Shown one piece after another: positions 34,851-45,510 of a stretch of DNA of 64,000 nt. A program made the position numbers and the translations under genes. Under the pieces are notes generated by a model. The model searched no databases. It was not told the origin of the DNA and saw only the letters and a program-made list of their open reading frames with translations. Origin of the DNA: Zantedeschia hybrid cultivar. Taxonomy: Eukaryota; Streptophyta; Magnoliopsida; Alismatales; Araceae. The DNA lies in NCBI GenBank assembly GCA_030544215.1, contig JARZZO010000013.1, positions 21,876,729 to 21,940,728 of the forward strand. The letters are read 5' to 3'. Position 1 is the stretch's first letter; each line of letters opens with the position of its first letter.

Positions 34851-35311
34851 ATGGTTCAACATATACAACTATCAAAAAGGGGTTTAATAGTCCCAGTAAG
34901 GAATGCTTGTCCAATTTCTCATATTATATTTGTGAATGATCTGATTCTCTACCATATGCCTATTTACAATTGAAGTCTCAGAAAGTACCCTTTTCCTTGG
35001 AGTTTTTGTGAAGAATAAGATGCAAATTAAACAAATGCTTGGTTTTAAAGTTAGCTCCTTATTAGGCCTCCCATTAATTTTTTTGAAACTTTGAACTATT
35101 ATGCAAAAAGCTCAACATCATTTGGCAGCATGGCAACTAAGGCTTTTATCTAGAGTAGGGAGATTGGGGTTGATTTAATTGGTCTTTTTCCTTACTCGTA
35201 CTAGAGTGATATTTTCTTACTTTCAGTTAAGCTTATAAAGGAGATGGAATCAATATTATCTAATTTCCTTTGTAAGAACTACCTCCTGTGCACTCTTGGG
35301 AGACCACATCT
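34851..35311 (+). pseudogene. LINE reverse transcriptase fragment
   Basis: Frame-broken translation resembles the end of plant LINE reverse transcriptase: ISHIIFVNDLILYHMP (the FADD box as FVND), LLGLPLIF, LAAWQLRLLSRVGRLGLI (the W-LS-AGRLQLI box) and LIKEMESILSNFLCK. Several stops and shifts. It would have primed reverse transcription at target DNA. Copia E is inserted at its end. Confidence 0.6.
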
Positions 35312-36640
35312 TGTTGGGTTCTCGTAATTTCTCCAGATCGCTCACGCAGCGAAAAATAAACATAAATCTCGATCTAATTCTCGTTTCGAAAAACCAAAAT
35401 ACCAATAATCAAATTATCAAATCGTACCATGTGCGGATTCGAATCCGCAACCGTTCAGTCCCATCGGTGTGACACTGCAAGCCGCGCAAGTGTGCGACCT
35501 CTAGTGGAGTCCACGCGATCCTCCTCGCAGTGGATATCCTCACGGTTACTCGTTCTTCGCAGCCCATGCAGCTTCCGCCGTTCGCCGCAACGATCGCCGC
35601 AATCCGCAGATGATTTCCCGTCAAACGGGAGTCAGAGAAGACGGCAAAGCGGACCCGATGATCCGTGCTTGTCCGAGGCTCCAGAGAGAGAGAGGAAGAG
35701 AGGAGGGGCGGCCAGGGTTTTACAGCATGCTTGGCATGCTCAGCCCGTTCGCTACATTTTATATTAACCGCACAGTTTTCATAAAAACCTCCGGTTTATA
35801 TAAAACCCACTTATTTATCTATCGCCTTGAGAATCATTTGCGTATGACCCTCTAGGCCCAATAACCAGTCCGGTTAATGGCCCAATAAGCCCAGTGACTC
35901 CTCACTGGCCTGATTAATCAATTAATAACTCATATTAATTGATTAATCAATCGAATCAATGTCGCACATCAAATTCGATCGGGCCTCCGATCACGTTAGG
36001 TGCCAAGCAACACCGCGTAAACCCGGAAGATATCGTGGTTAAGTAACCCACTCTTAGAACCTTTCTGCCGACAGTTACCGCATGGGTCCTTCATTCATAC
36101 AATGCTCTCGAGTCAACTCAGGGCATGGTGTACTGTCAAACCCTAATCAGTCGACTCACTTGGATCGGATGCTGCCGAATAATATCGAAAAACTCCTTTC
36201 CTGATATTATCGTCCGCCCTAGCCAGGGACTTCTGCGCATCCTTCCTAGAGCATTCTCTCTTTAAGTACCGAGAGCGAATTATTCCTTATTGATACTCAA
36301 TTCCCTTCGACGATATTCCGATGTACCCGATCCTTAGCTGTTTAGAATCCCGTTGTTAGAGATTCATAAACCAAGGTCAAAGCACAAAAGTCCACTGACA
36401 AGGTGTCCTTGGTGTCTCAGGTCCGAGGACCATCCACGCAACTGCGACAATAGAATCAAGCTGGTTAACAGTGAGGTGCAATACCATCCAGCGATTCAGT
36501 CAGATCAGTTCAGTGAACTCATTCTCTAATAAGCACCTACAAATTCGCTTTAGTGTCTCCACACAAGTGACTATGAGATCAGTCACCCTCATCTTATGAG
36601 TAGAAGTAATCTATACTAGTCTAACCAGATATCCGATGTC
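35312..36640 (-). repeat. 3' LTR of copia E, lacking its first part
   Basis: Ends GAGAACCCAACA at 35312 (minus). After the tract CCAAGTGGGA the sequence enters the LTR at CATCGGATATCTGG, so the first about 230 bp are deleted; GGA at the join suggests microhomology. Confidence 0.85.
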
Positions 36641-36689
36641 CCACTTGGACTAAAGCTAATCACTTTTATACACTAAACCTATAGACTCT

Positions 36690-38703
36690 AGGTGATGCTC
36701 AAACACATTTTGAGCCAACGTCTTTGTCAGTGAATATGCTACATTGTCGACTGATGGAACTTTTTCCAGTACTACATCTCCTCTTGATATGATCTCTCTG
36801 ATAAGATGAAAGTACCTCAGAATATGCTTCGATTTCTAATGAGACTGCGGCTCTTTCGCTTGCGCAATGGCTCCATTATTGTCGCACAATAGCGGAACAG
36901 GTTCAGAGATGTTGGGAACTATGCTGAGGTCGGTGATGAATTTCTTCAACCACAATACTTCCTTGGCGGCTTCAACTGCAACGATGTACTCAGCTTCAGT
37001 CGTCGAATCTGCAGTGGTTGCTTGCTTGGAACTTTTCCAGCACACTGCGCCTCCATTCAAAGTAAACACAAATCTAGATGTAGACTTGATATCATCTGGA
37101 TCTGACTGAAAACTCGAGTCTGTAAAGCCTCGTAGTTTCACGTCATCTCCTCCGTAGACCAGAAACATATCCTTAGTTCTTCTTAAGTACTTAAGGATAC
37201 ATTTTATTGCCTTTCAGTGCTCTTCGCTTGGATCAGGCTGAAATCTACTCGTAACACTTAGACCATATGCAACATCAGGCTGTGTACATAGCATGGCATA
37301 CATGATAGATCCTATGGAAGAGGCATAAGATACTCTATCTATGAATGCCCTCTCCTCAGAAGTCTTAGGAAACTGCTCCTTTGAGAGATAAATTACATGT
37401 CTTATCGGTATGAGACCTCTCTTAGAATTTTCCACGCCAAACCTTTTGACTATGGTATCTATGTACAATGATTGGGTCATTCCAAGTATCCTCTTTGATC
37501 TATCTCTATAGATCCATATTCCCAATACAGTAGGATGCTTCTCCCAAATCCTTCATGGAGAAGTTTTTCGACAGCCAGATCTTTACCCATGACATTATAG
37601 CTACATCATTCCCAATGAGTAGCATGTCGTCTATGTAAAGAACTAAGAAGGTAATTGCGCTCCCACTGATTTTCTTGTACACACAAGGCTCATCTTCATT
37701 CTTAATGAAGTCATAAGACTTGACTGCCTGGTCAAATCTTATGTTCCAGCTCCGAGAAACTTGCTTCAATCCATAAATGGACCTTTGAAGCTTGCACACT
37801 TTATCTGGAGATTCCTTGGATGTGAAACCTTCTTGTTGTATCATATACACCTCTTCCTCAAGGTTACCGTTGAGGAAGGTAGTCTTCACATCCATCTGTC
37901 AGATTTCGTAATCATAGTGTGCAGCTATGGCAAGTAGAACTCTGATCGACTTTATCATGGCAACTGGTGAGAGACTCTCGTCATAGTTAATTCCTTGCTT
38001 TGACGATATCCCTTTGCCACCAATCTTGCCTTACAAGTGTCGATCTGTCCATCAGCACCTATCTTTCTCTTAAAGATCCACTTGTATCTGATGAGTACAA
38101 TACCCTCGGGCAAGCCCTCCAAGTTCCAAACTTGGTTGGTGTACATTGACTGGATTTTTGAGTTCATGGCTTCTCGCCATTTTCCGGCTTATAGGTCTTC
38201 TATGGCCTCCTGGTAGGTTTTAGGATCATCATCCACATTATATTCAACCTTAGACTCACCTTTAGCGATATGTCCCACATATCGTTCGGGTAATCTAGGT
38301 AATCTACTTGATCTACAAGGCTCATCTTTGTGTACCTGAATAGATTCAAGAACTGATATCTCATCTAATGATAATGCAGCTGTTTGGGGATCTGAAACCC
38401 CTTCCAGTATAATTTTACTCCCACTGTTCTCCTGAAGAAGGGATTCCTCTTCCAGGAAGACAGCTTTCCTGGCGACAAACACCTTTTGTTCACCAAGATG
38501 ATAAAAATAGTATACAAAGGTTTCCTTTGGATATCCCACAAACCTACATTTATCAGTTCGTGATTCCAACTTGTCTGGATCATGCCTCTTTACATGAGCA
38601 AGACAACCCCAGACTTTAACATGTTTAAATTCTGGTTTCCAGCCTTTCCATATCTCATATGAAGTAGAGGCCACAGACTTGCTGGGTACTCTGCTCAATA
38701 GGT
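36690..38703 (-). pseudogene. Copia pol remnant (element E)
   Basis: Minus strand, in order: integrase tail (VPSKSVAS, KVWGCLAHVKR), linker, reverse transcriptase (DVKTTFLNGNL, YIDD in place of YVDD) and RNase H (GFTDSSFQSDP, SKQATTADSTTEAEYI). It is broken by stops and shifts near 38190, 38025, 37905, 37520 and 37200. The first break is a TAA before the AGKWREAMNS segment. It is a dead relative of the pol in A and C. Confidence 0.88.
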
Positions 38704-40292
38704 TGATGGATATAGGTGTCCTCTAAGCCAATCCTAAGGCACATATTTCAATCTGGTTCACTAATTAATGGCATTAAATTCATTATGTAGATTGGCATAT
38801 TTATAATTGCGCATAATGAAGTCCATGAATATGTGCAATAGTCATCAGATTATGATGAGATCACAATAATGAGACTGATGACTTATAAACACATATTCTT
38901 AATTGTTTCTAGTCGTAGGATGTTTGAGAAGGACATCAAACATCCGGTAAGACTAGTACAGGTTATTCCAGCTCATAAGATGAGGGTGACTAATCTCGTT
39001 AGTTACTCGTGTGGAGACACAATGGTAAACCTGTAGGTGCTCATTGGAGAATGAGTTCATTGAACTGATCCGACATGAACCGCCGAATGGTAATTTACCA
39101 GACTGTCAATCGGCTTGATTCATCATCACAGTGGCATGGTTGATCTTTGGACTTGAGACACCAAAGACACCTTGTCGGTGGACTTCTGGACTTTGACCTT
39201 GACCTACGAATCCCTATCTACGAGATCTCTAATAGTCAAGGATCGGGTCCAGCGGAAGACCTTCGAAAGTGATTGTGTGTTTAATAAAGGATCGTTCGCT
39301 CTCAGGTAACTGGAGAGAGAATGCTCTAGAATAGAGCCGCAGGAATCTCTGGCCAGAGCAGAAACAATATCAGAAAAAGAGGTTTTCGGATATTGTACAG
39401 CGGAGTCTGATTCAAGTGAGTTGACCATCTAGGGTTTGACAGTTGACCATATCCTAAGTTAACTCAAGAGCATTGTGCGAACGAAGGATTATAGCCACGT
39501 GGTAACTGTGGACGAACAGGTTCCATGAGTGGGTTGCTGAACCCCATTACCTTCCAGGATCATGCGGTGTTGCTTGGCACCCAACTTGATCAGAAGTCCG
39601 ACCGAATTCACATGCGATGTCAATTCGGTTAAGTAATTAGTTAATATATAGATATTAATTAATTACAATAAGTCAATAACTAGTTATTGGACTTAACGGA
39701 CTGAAAACTGGACTGGTAAATGGGCCTAGAGGGTCACACACAATAAGATTCTCAGTCGGTGGTACATAAGTGGGATTTATGTTAACTCGGTGACTTTTGT
39801 GAAAAGTCGCGCCGACTTAACATATATACGCGCTGTTGAGAAACCCTGGGCCAAGCTCCATGATTTCCCCATGCTGGCCGTGATCCCCTCCTTTCTCTCT
39901 CCTCCTCTGGGCGCCCCGTTCGAGGCGCCGGGATTGTCACCGTCTTCGCCGCGTGTGATTCTCGAAAGTCGGGAATTCCCGTCGGCGGGTTTTCAGCAAT
40001 CGTTGCGGCGACGGATCTCCAACGAGTGAGTTGATATGGACGAGGGATAGAGGACGAACCACCGCAGAGGATCGCGTGGATACCGCTGGAGGCCGGACGC
40101 TTGTGCGGCTCGCGGCATCGCCTCGACGGAACCGATACGGAAGCAGATTCGAATCCGCACACGTTAATTGGATTATTCCCGTTAGTTTTCGGTTTTAGTT
40201 TTTCATTCCGAATCGGATCAGCGGGCATCGGGCGGGATAAATTTTGCTCATCGTTTCCGCTGCGTTCTTCGCGTCCCGCCCGGATCCCAACA
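38704..40292 (+). repeat. 5' LTR of copia D
   Basis: About 1.59 kb, TGATGGATATAGG...GATCCCAACA. It is related to but clearly diverged from the LTRs of A and C. The start is set by loss of similarity to copia E at the same point and could be off by a base or two. Confidence 0.85.
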
Positions 40293-40293
40293 G

Positions 40294-40309
40294 TGGTATC
40301 AGAGCCAGG
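40294..40309 (+). promoter_or_regulatory. Primer binding site of copia D
   Basis: TGGTATCAGAGCCAGG, complementary to initiator tRNA-Met, one base after the LTR. Confidence 0.95.
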
Positions 40310-41043
40310 TTCCGCTCTGATCCACTCTGGAACGGCTAAAATTAATATTCTAAGTATTAATTCCATGCTTTATTTATTTTCTTCTCGCGGAGTTTGTTCA
40401 TGGGATGAACATGTTTAGATCTGGAATTTTTCTGTGAAGAAATCTGTATATTTTTGGGGTTTATCTTTGCGTTCTTCATGGTGATGAAGAACTGGCTTCA
40501 TGGGTCCGAATGGGGGTTCCATGGTGATGGAAGACCACGAAATTCATATGCTGGTATGACCAGTCGTATCTCCTGGTCCTCGGTAGTTGTCGGCAGCCAA
40601 TGGTATAGCCACTTCTCTCTATTTCTCCAAATGTTGGAAGAGATAGAAAGGAGATGGCCACAGTTTCAAAACTGTGAACCACGCCTATTTGGGGGGCCAC
40701 CGGCAGCAAGGGGATCGCCGGCCGGCCACTGCCGGGGACGAAGGCGGAGATGGAGAAGGACCTGCAAGGTGCGCCGGTTGCCGGTAGGAGTCGCCGGTAA
40801 ATCCATTCCTGCGGGTTCTGCAAGCCTCGGATTAAAACGGGTTTAACCATCGTTTTCTGGGCTCACCGGAGACTCTGCCTTGCCGGGCAATCACGCCGGC
40901 GCCGGGGAAGGAAAGGGAATGTCCCCCCACCGATTTCCAGCCGGGCAATACCCTGACGGCGTCGGAAAAGCACCTGCAAAAGGAGGCGCCGGCAGCTAGG
41001 GCTGGAAACCCTAGCCCGGCCAAGTAGGGCGCAGGGCGCCTGG
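40310..41043 (+). other. Leader of copia D, first part
   Basis: No gene supported. AT-rich start, then a GC-rich block (GCCGGCCGGCC-like words). It ends with the TSD CCTGG at 41039-41043. Confidence 0.7.
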
Positions 41044-42597
41044 TGTTAGTTTTAGGTGGCCTACAAGCCAATCTGACTATGTAAATCTCTTTCATTTAGT
41101 AATATAATGGCATAATATTCATTATGTGTAAATCGCATTAATTCTCGTTTCATAATGAAGTCCGTGAATATGTGCTATAGTGATCAGATTATGATGAAAT
41201 CATACTAATGAGACTGATCACTTAAACACACATATTCTTAATTATTCCTAGTTGGAGGATATCCGAGAAGGACATCGGATATCCGGTTAGACTAGTACAG
41301 ATTACTCCTGCTCATATGATGAGGGTGACTGATCTCATAAGTCACTTGTGTGGAGACACTAAGGCGAATCTGTAGGTGCTCATTGGAGAATGAGTTCACT
41401 GAACTGATCCGACTAAATCGCTAGATGGTATTGTACCTCACTGTCAACCAGCTTGATTCTATTGTCGCAGTTGCGTGGATGGTCCTCGGACCTGAGACAC
41501 CAAGGACACCTTGTCGGTGGACTTCTGTGCTTTGACCTTGGTTTACGAATCTCTAGCCACGGGATTCTAATACGCCAAGGATTGGGTACAGCGGAATACC
41601 GTCGAAGGGAATTGTGTGTCAATAAGGAATCATTCGCTCTCGGTACTTAGAGAGAGAATGCTCTAGGAAGGATGCGCGAAAGTCCCTGACCAAGGCGGAC
41701 GATAATATCAGGAAAGGAGTTTTCCGATATTCATCAGCGGCATCCAATCCAAGTGAGTCGACCGGTTAGCGTTTGACAGCTCGCCATGCCCTGAGTTGAC
41801 TCGAGAGCATTGTACGAATGAAGGATTATATCCACGCGGTAACTGTCGGCGGAAAGGTTCCAAGAGTGGGTTACTTATCCCCAATACCTTCCGGGTTCAC
41901 GCGGAGTTGCTTGGCACCCAACGTGATCGGAGGCCCGGTCGAATTTGATGTGCGACATCAATTCGATTGATTAATTAATTAATAAAGGGTTATTAATTGA
42001 TTAATAAAGCCAGTGAGGAGTCACTAGGCTTGTTGGGCCATTAAGTGGACTAGTACTTAGGCCTAGAGGGTCACACGCAAATGATTCTCAAGGCGATGGA
42101 TAAATAAGTGGGTTTTATACAAATCGGGGGTATTAATGAAAAACCGCGCGGTTAGTATAAAACATTACGAACGGGCTGAGCAGGCCAAGCTGCTGCTAAC
42201 CCTAGCCGCCCCTCCTCAGTTTCTCTCTCTCTCTGGCGTCCAGACAGATCCAGATTTGCTCCACCGCTTCTCCGAATCCCGTTCGACGGGAAATCGTCCA
42301 CCCGTTGCGGCGATCGTTGTGGCGACCGGCAGAGATTTCGTGGGCTGCGAAGAACGAGGAACGCGAGGATATCCGTCGCGAGGAGGATCGCGTGGACTTC
42401 GCTAGAGGTCGGGCGCTTGCGCAGCTTGCGGTGTCTCACCGACGGAACCGAACGGTTGCGGATTCGAATCCGCACACGGTGAGAATCGATTATCCGATAA
42501 TCGTTGTTTTTAGTTTTTCGAAACGTGAATGGATCGCTGTAATTTTTTTTAGTTTCTGCTGCATGAGCGATCCGGAGAAACCCGAGAACACCCAATA
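41044..42597 (+). repeat. 5' LTR of copia C
   Basis: 1554 bp, TGTTAGTTTTAGG to CCCAATA (expected CCCAACA, so the last CA is mutated to TA). It matches 61424-62974. Confidence 0.93.
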
Positions 42598-42598
42598 G

Positions 42599-42614
42599 TG
42601 GTATCAGAGCCAGG
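42599..42614 (+). promoter_or_regulatory. Primer binding site of copia C
   Basis: TGGTATCAGAGCCAGG, complementary to initiator tRNA-Met. Confidence 0.95.
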
Positions 42615-43574
42615 TTCCATTGTTTCTCGTCCCGTTTCGGATTCCGAAATTAATTTTTCGTCAGTTATTCCATGCGTTTAATCTGATTAAAATGACGGAA
42701 TAGTGTTCATAAGATGAACACAAATAATTTGATTATTTTTCTGTGATTTTTCGGATTTTATTTGGGGTTTTCGGAGTTCTTCATGAGGTGATGAACCGGG
42801 GTACTTTAGCGGCTTCGTACATACCTCCCAAGCGTTGGAATGGTGGGTTAGATCTCTAGATCTCTTGGTGATAGTCACCACTACACACCGGGCATGATAG
42901 CCAGCACCATGGTGGCCTTGAAGAGCTACAAAAACGAGCCCCAAGTCGAATTTAAAATACAGAAAATCAAATTTGTGGGGGAAAGGGGGAGGCCGGCCCA
43001 GCCCCTGAATCGGTTCAACCGGGTTCAGGCCGGGCTGGGTCCAGGGCCTGGCCGAGCCAGGCCCGAGCTAGGCGCCTGCTTGGTTCGAGCCCTGGCTCGA
43101 CCAGGGTCCGAGCCCCTGGCTCAGCCAAGGTGGTTGAGCCCTGGCCTGTTTTAACCACAATAAATCCCCAAATTGCCCATTTGAAATTCAGTTAAAATTT
43201 GAATTAATTTTAAAATTTTCAAAATTGTTTTGTGGATCAAAATTATTATTCAATTTTAATTTAATTGGGCTTTTATTAATGATTTTGAATCATTAACTTA
43301 ATTAAGGATTTATTAATTAGCAATTAGTTGTGGATTAATTGAGGTTAATGTTAGTTTAAGTGTTAAATTAATTATTGACCTTAATTTATCTAATTTTAAG
43401 AGTTAAAATTAGTAGTCAATAATTTTTGATCTAATTGTTAGATTATTAATTATTAATACATCTAATTGTTAATTATTAATTTGAGTTAGTTGTTAATTTA
43501 ATTGTTAAATTAATAATTAATTTAAATGACTGATTTAAATGTTAAATTAGTAGTCTTTAATTATTATTTGTACT
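42615..43574 (+). other. Leader of copia C, first part, with palindrome array
   Basis: No gene supported. A GC-rich block (42980-43150) is followed by an AT-rich block (43190-43574). The AT-rich block is packed with short palindromes with a 3-nt centre, such as TTTAA-GTG-TTAAA and CTAATTTTAA-GAG-TTAAAATTAG. Tat-2 is inserted in this array, which continues at 54746. Confidence 0.75.
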
Positions 43575-44454
43575 TGATGAGGCAGAATCCGATTCGGCCC
43601 ATTAAAACAAGCCCAAACCCCGTTCAGCCCAGCAGCAGCAGCGCAAGGCCCTCAGGGAGCCTTCGGCCCATCAGCGGCCCAATAGCCCTCGGCCCATAAG
43701 CGGCACCGTCGCTCCCGGCCCAACAGGCTTCAGCCCGTCAGCGGCCCACCAGCCTACGGCCCAGGAACAGCACGGCAGCCCAAGGCCCACCAGGCTTCGG
43801 CCCATCAGCGGCCCAACCCCCTTCGGCCCGATAGCCGAGTCCGGCCCACTCCGGTGGCGGACCAAGCACTATGGCGGTTTACCAATAAGCCCGCGTTTAG
43901 TCCTATATCGGCTGCCACCGTTAACCATCCTCTATCCTCTGTTATAAATACACCGCTATTTATTGCCAAAGGTATGCAATTCTATGCCCTCGAGACCCTA
44001 AAGGACTATAGTCCACAAAGCATTAAAGCTATTCTTTGCCTTCTGAATCGAATCTTCTTCAGAAGCTAACTTGACCGTCGGAGGGGGTTCCTAAGGGCCG
44101 AAGCCCGGGACTCCTGCTGACAGGTTTCTTCTTCTTCTTTCCCTCCTGCAGGGGCTCGGTTCGAATCATCGCCGACCTCCCCGAGTCGGTCTCGGCCACC
44201 GACCTCGGACTTCTCCCACCGGTCTCGACGCCGTACGCCGGCTGCATCCCCGACCGAAGGAGCATCGGCCCCGCCTTCTGAGGACAAGCCAGCGTCCGTC
44301 CAAGCCACCCTCGGCCTCGGACGTTCGGCTTCGCCTCGTCCTCCATCGCCTTCCGGATCCCCGTCGGGCCTCTTGCACCGATCCGACCCAGCTCCGGATC
44401 CATTTCTTCGGATTCCAGCTTCGGAATCCGGTCGTAATAGCTTCGGCTACATCA
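43575..44454 (+). repeat. Tat-2 5' LTR
   Basis: 880 bp, TGATGAGGCAG...GGCTACATCA, with a TATA box at 43943-43950. Close to the Tat-1 LTR in the first 370 bp, more diverged later. Confidence 0.95.
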
Positions 44455-44456
44455 CG

Positions 44457-44474
44457 TGGCACCGTCTGTGGGAA
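44457..44474 (+). promoter_or_regulatory. Primer binding site (Tat-2)
   Basis: TGGCACCGTCTGTGGGAA, two bases after the LTR, differing from Tat-1 at one position. Confidence 0.8.
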
Positions 44475-44489
44475 ACCAACAAACAAGTC

Positions 44490-45510
44490 ATGTCTCAAAG
44501 ACCAGTTACCCGACGGTCCGGACAGAGCGAAGCAGAAGCACGAGAGGCCTCGGCGCAGATGCTGCCTTCTGAAGGCGCCCCTTCTGCCCCGCCGAGCCTG
44601 CCTCTGCCAACCATACCGGAGTCTTTCGCCTCGGAAGACCGAGTGGAGGTGCTCCAACAACAAGTAGCAATGCTGGCCGCTGCCGTCACGTCCCTAGCGC
44701 CTCTTCAGGAGATGGTGTCCGCCATCGCCCAGCGCATGGGACTGATGGGACAGCTTCCTCAGCAAGCACCGCTCCCCCCACTCTACCCAGTGCAAGATGC
44801 CCGGTTCCGGCCGGCGCCTACGCCGGTTTCTCCCAACAAAACCGCTGCGACGCGCTGCGAGTTCCGTCCAGCCCGGACCGGAGGACAATCAGTTGCCACC
44901 TCGACCGCCCCGGACCTGGACCGACGGCTGACGGCAATGCGCAAGGAGATGCAGCAGATGGTGTCTCGGCCTTACGGGGCGCCTCTCGCCAGCAACATCC
45001 TAGAGCAGACCCCCTTCACGGCGGAGCTCCTGGCTACCGAGGTGCCCCCCAATTTCAAGCTGCCGAAGGGCCCTCTCTACTACGGAATGACAGATCCGGT
45101 CTGTCATTTCCAGAGATTCAACGCCTACCTCCGGGTCCGAGGGGTCACCGAGGCAGTCCGCTGCCGACTTTTTCCCCTCACCCTCGAAAAGATCGCCTTC
45201 ACCTGGTTCGAAACACTGGCCCCCAACTCCATCCATTCCCTAGTCCAGTTGGGCCAGTTGTTCATCGACCAGTTTTATGATGCCACCCGGCAGTGCAAAA
45301 CCTCCGCCAGCCTGCTAGCCATCCGGCAAGGCCCCACCGAAACTCTCCAGGAATACTTCACCAAATTCCGGACCGAGGCCGCCCAAATCCCGAACCTCGA
45401 CAGCTCGATCGCGGTTTCGGCCGTGATCAGCGGGTGCCGAGACGAAGGGCTCCTCGGCTCCATCGGGAAACGCCATCCCCCTACCTTCCAGGACCTTGTG
45501 GCCTCAGTAC
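44490..45510 (+). pseudogene. Gag of Tat-2, lacking the zinc knuckle
   Basis: ATG at 44490, shared with Tat-1. About 340 codons: N-terminal region with a Gln/Leu helix, then a retrotransposon Gag capsid core (YYGMTDPVCHFQRFNAYLRV, AFTWFETLAPNSIHSLVQLG, LFIDQFYDATR, ETLQEYFTKFRTEAAQIPNL) that would form the particle shell. At about 45505 the text jumps from TFQDLVA to the EIDRLIREG segment that in Tat-1 lies after the knuckle, and changes frame. The same 14-bp word occurs at 45505-45518 and 45553-45566. RNA-binding residues are missing. Confidence 0.85.

Larger units (their letters stand above)
35312..38703 (-). mobile_element. E: Ty1/copia element, 3' part, minus strand
   Basis: Integrase tail, reverse transcriptase, RNase H, polypurine tract and a shortened 3' LTR on the minus strand. 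It is cut at 38703 by copia D, so its 5' half is outside the window. Same family as A and C. Confidence 0.9.

Noticed and set aside
40454..40846. 130-codon ORF in the copia D leader
   Set aside because: Lies between primer site and gag in noncoding leader. The GC-rich stretch explains the openness.
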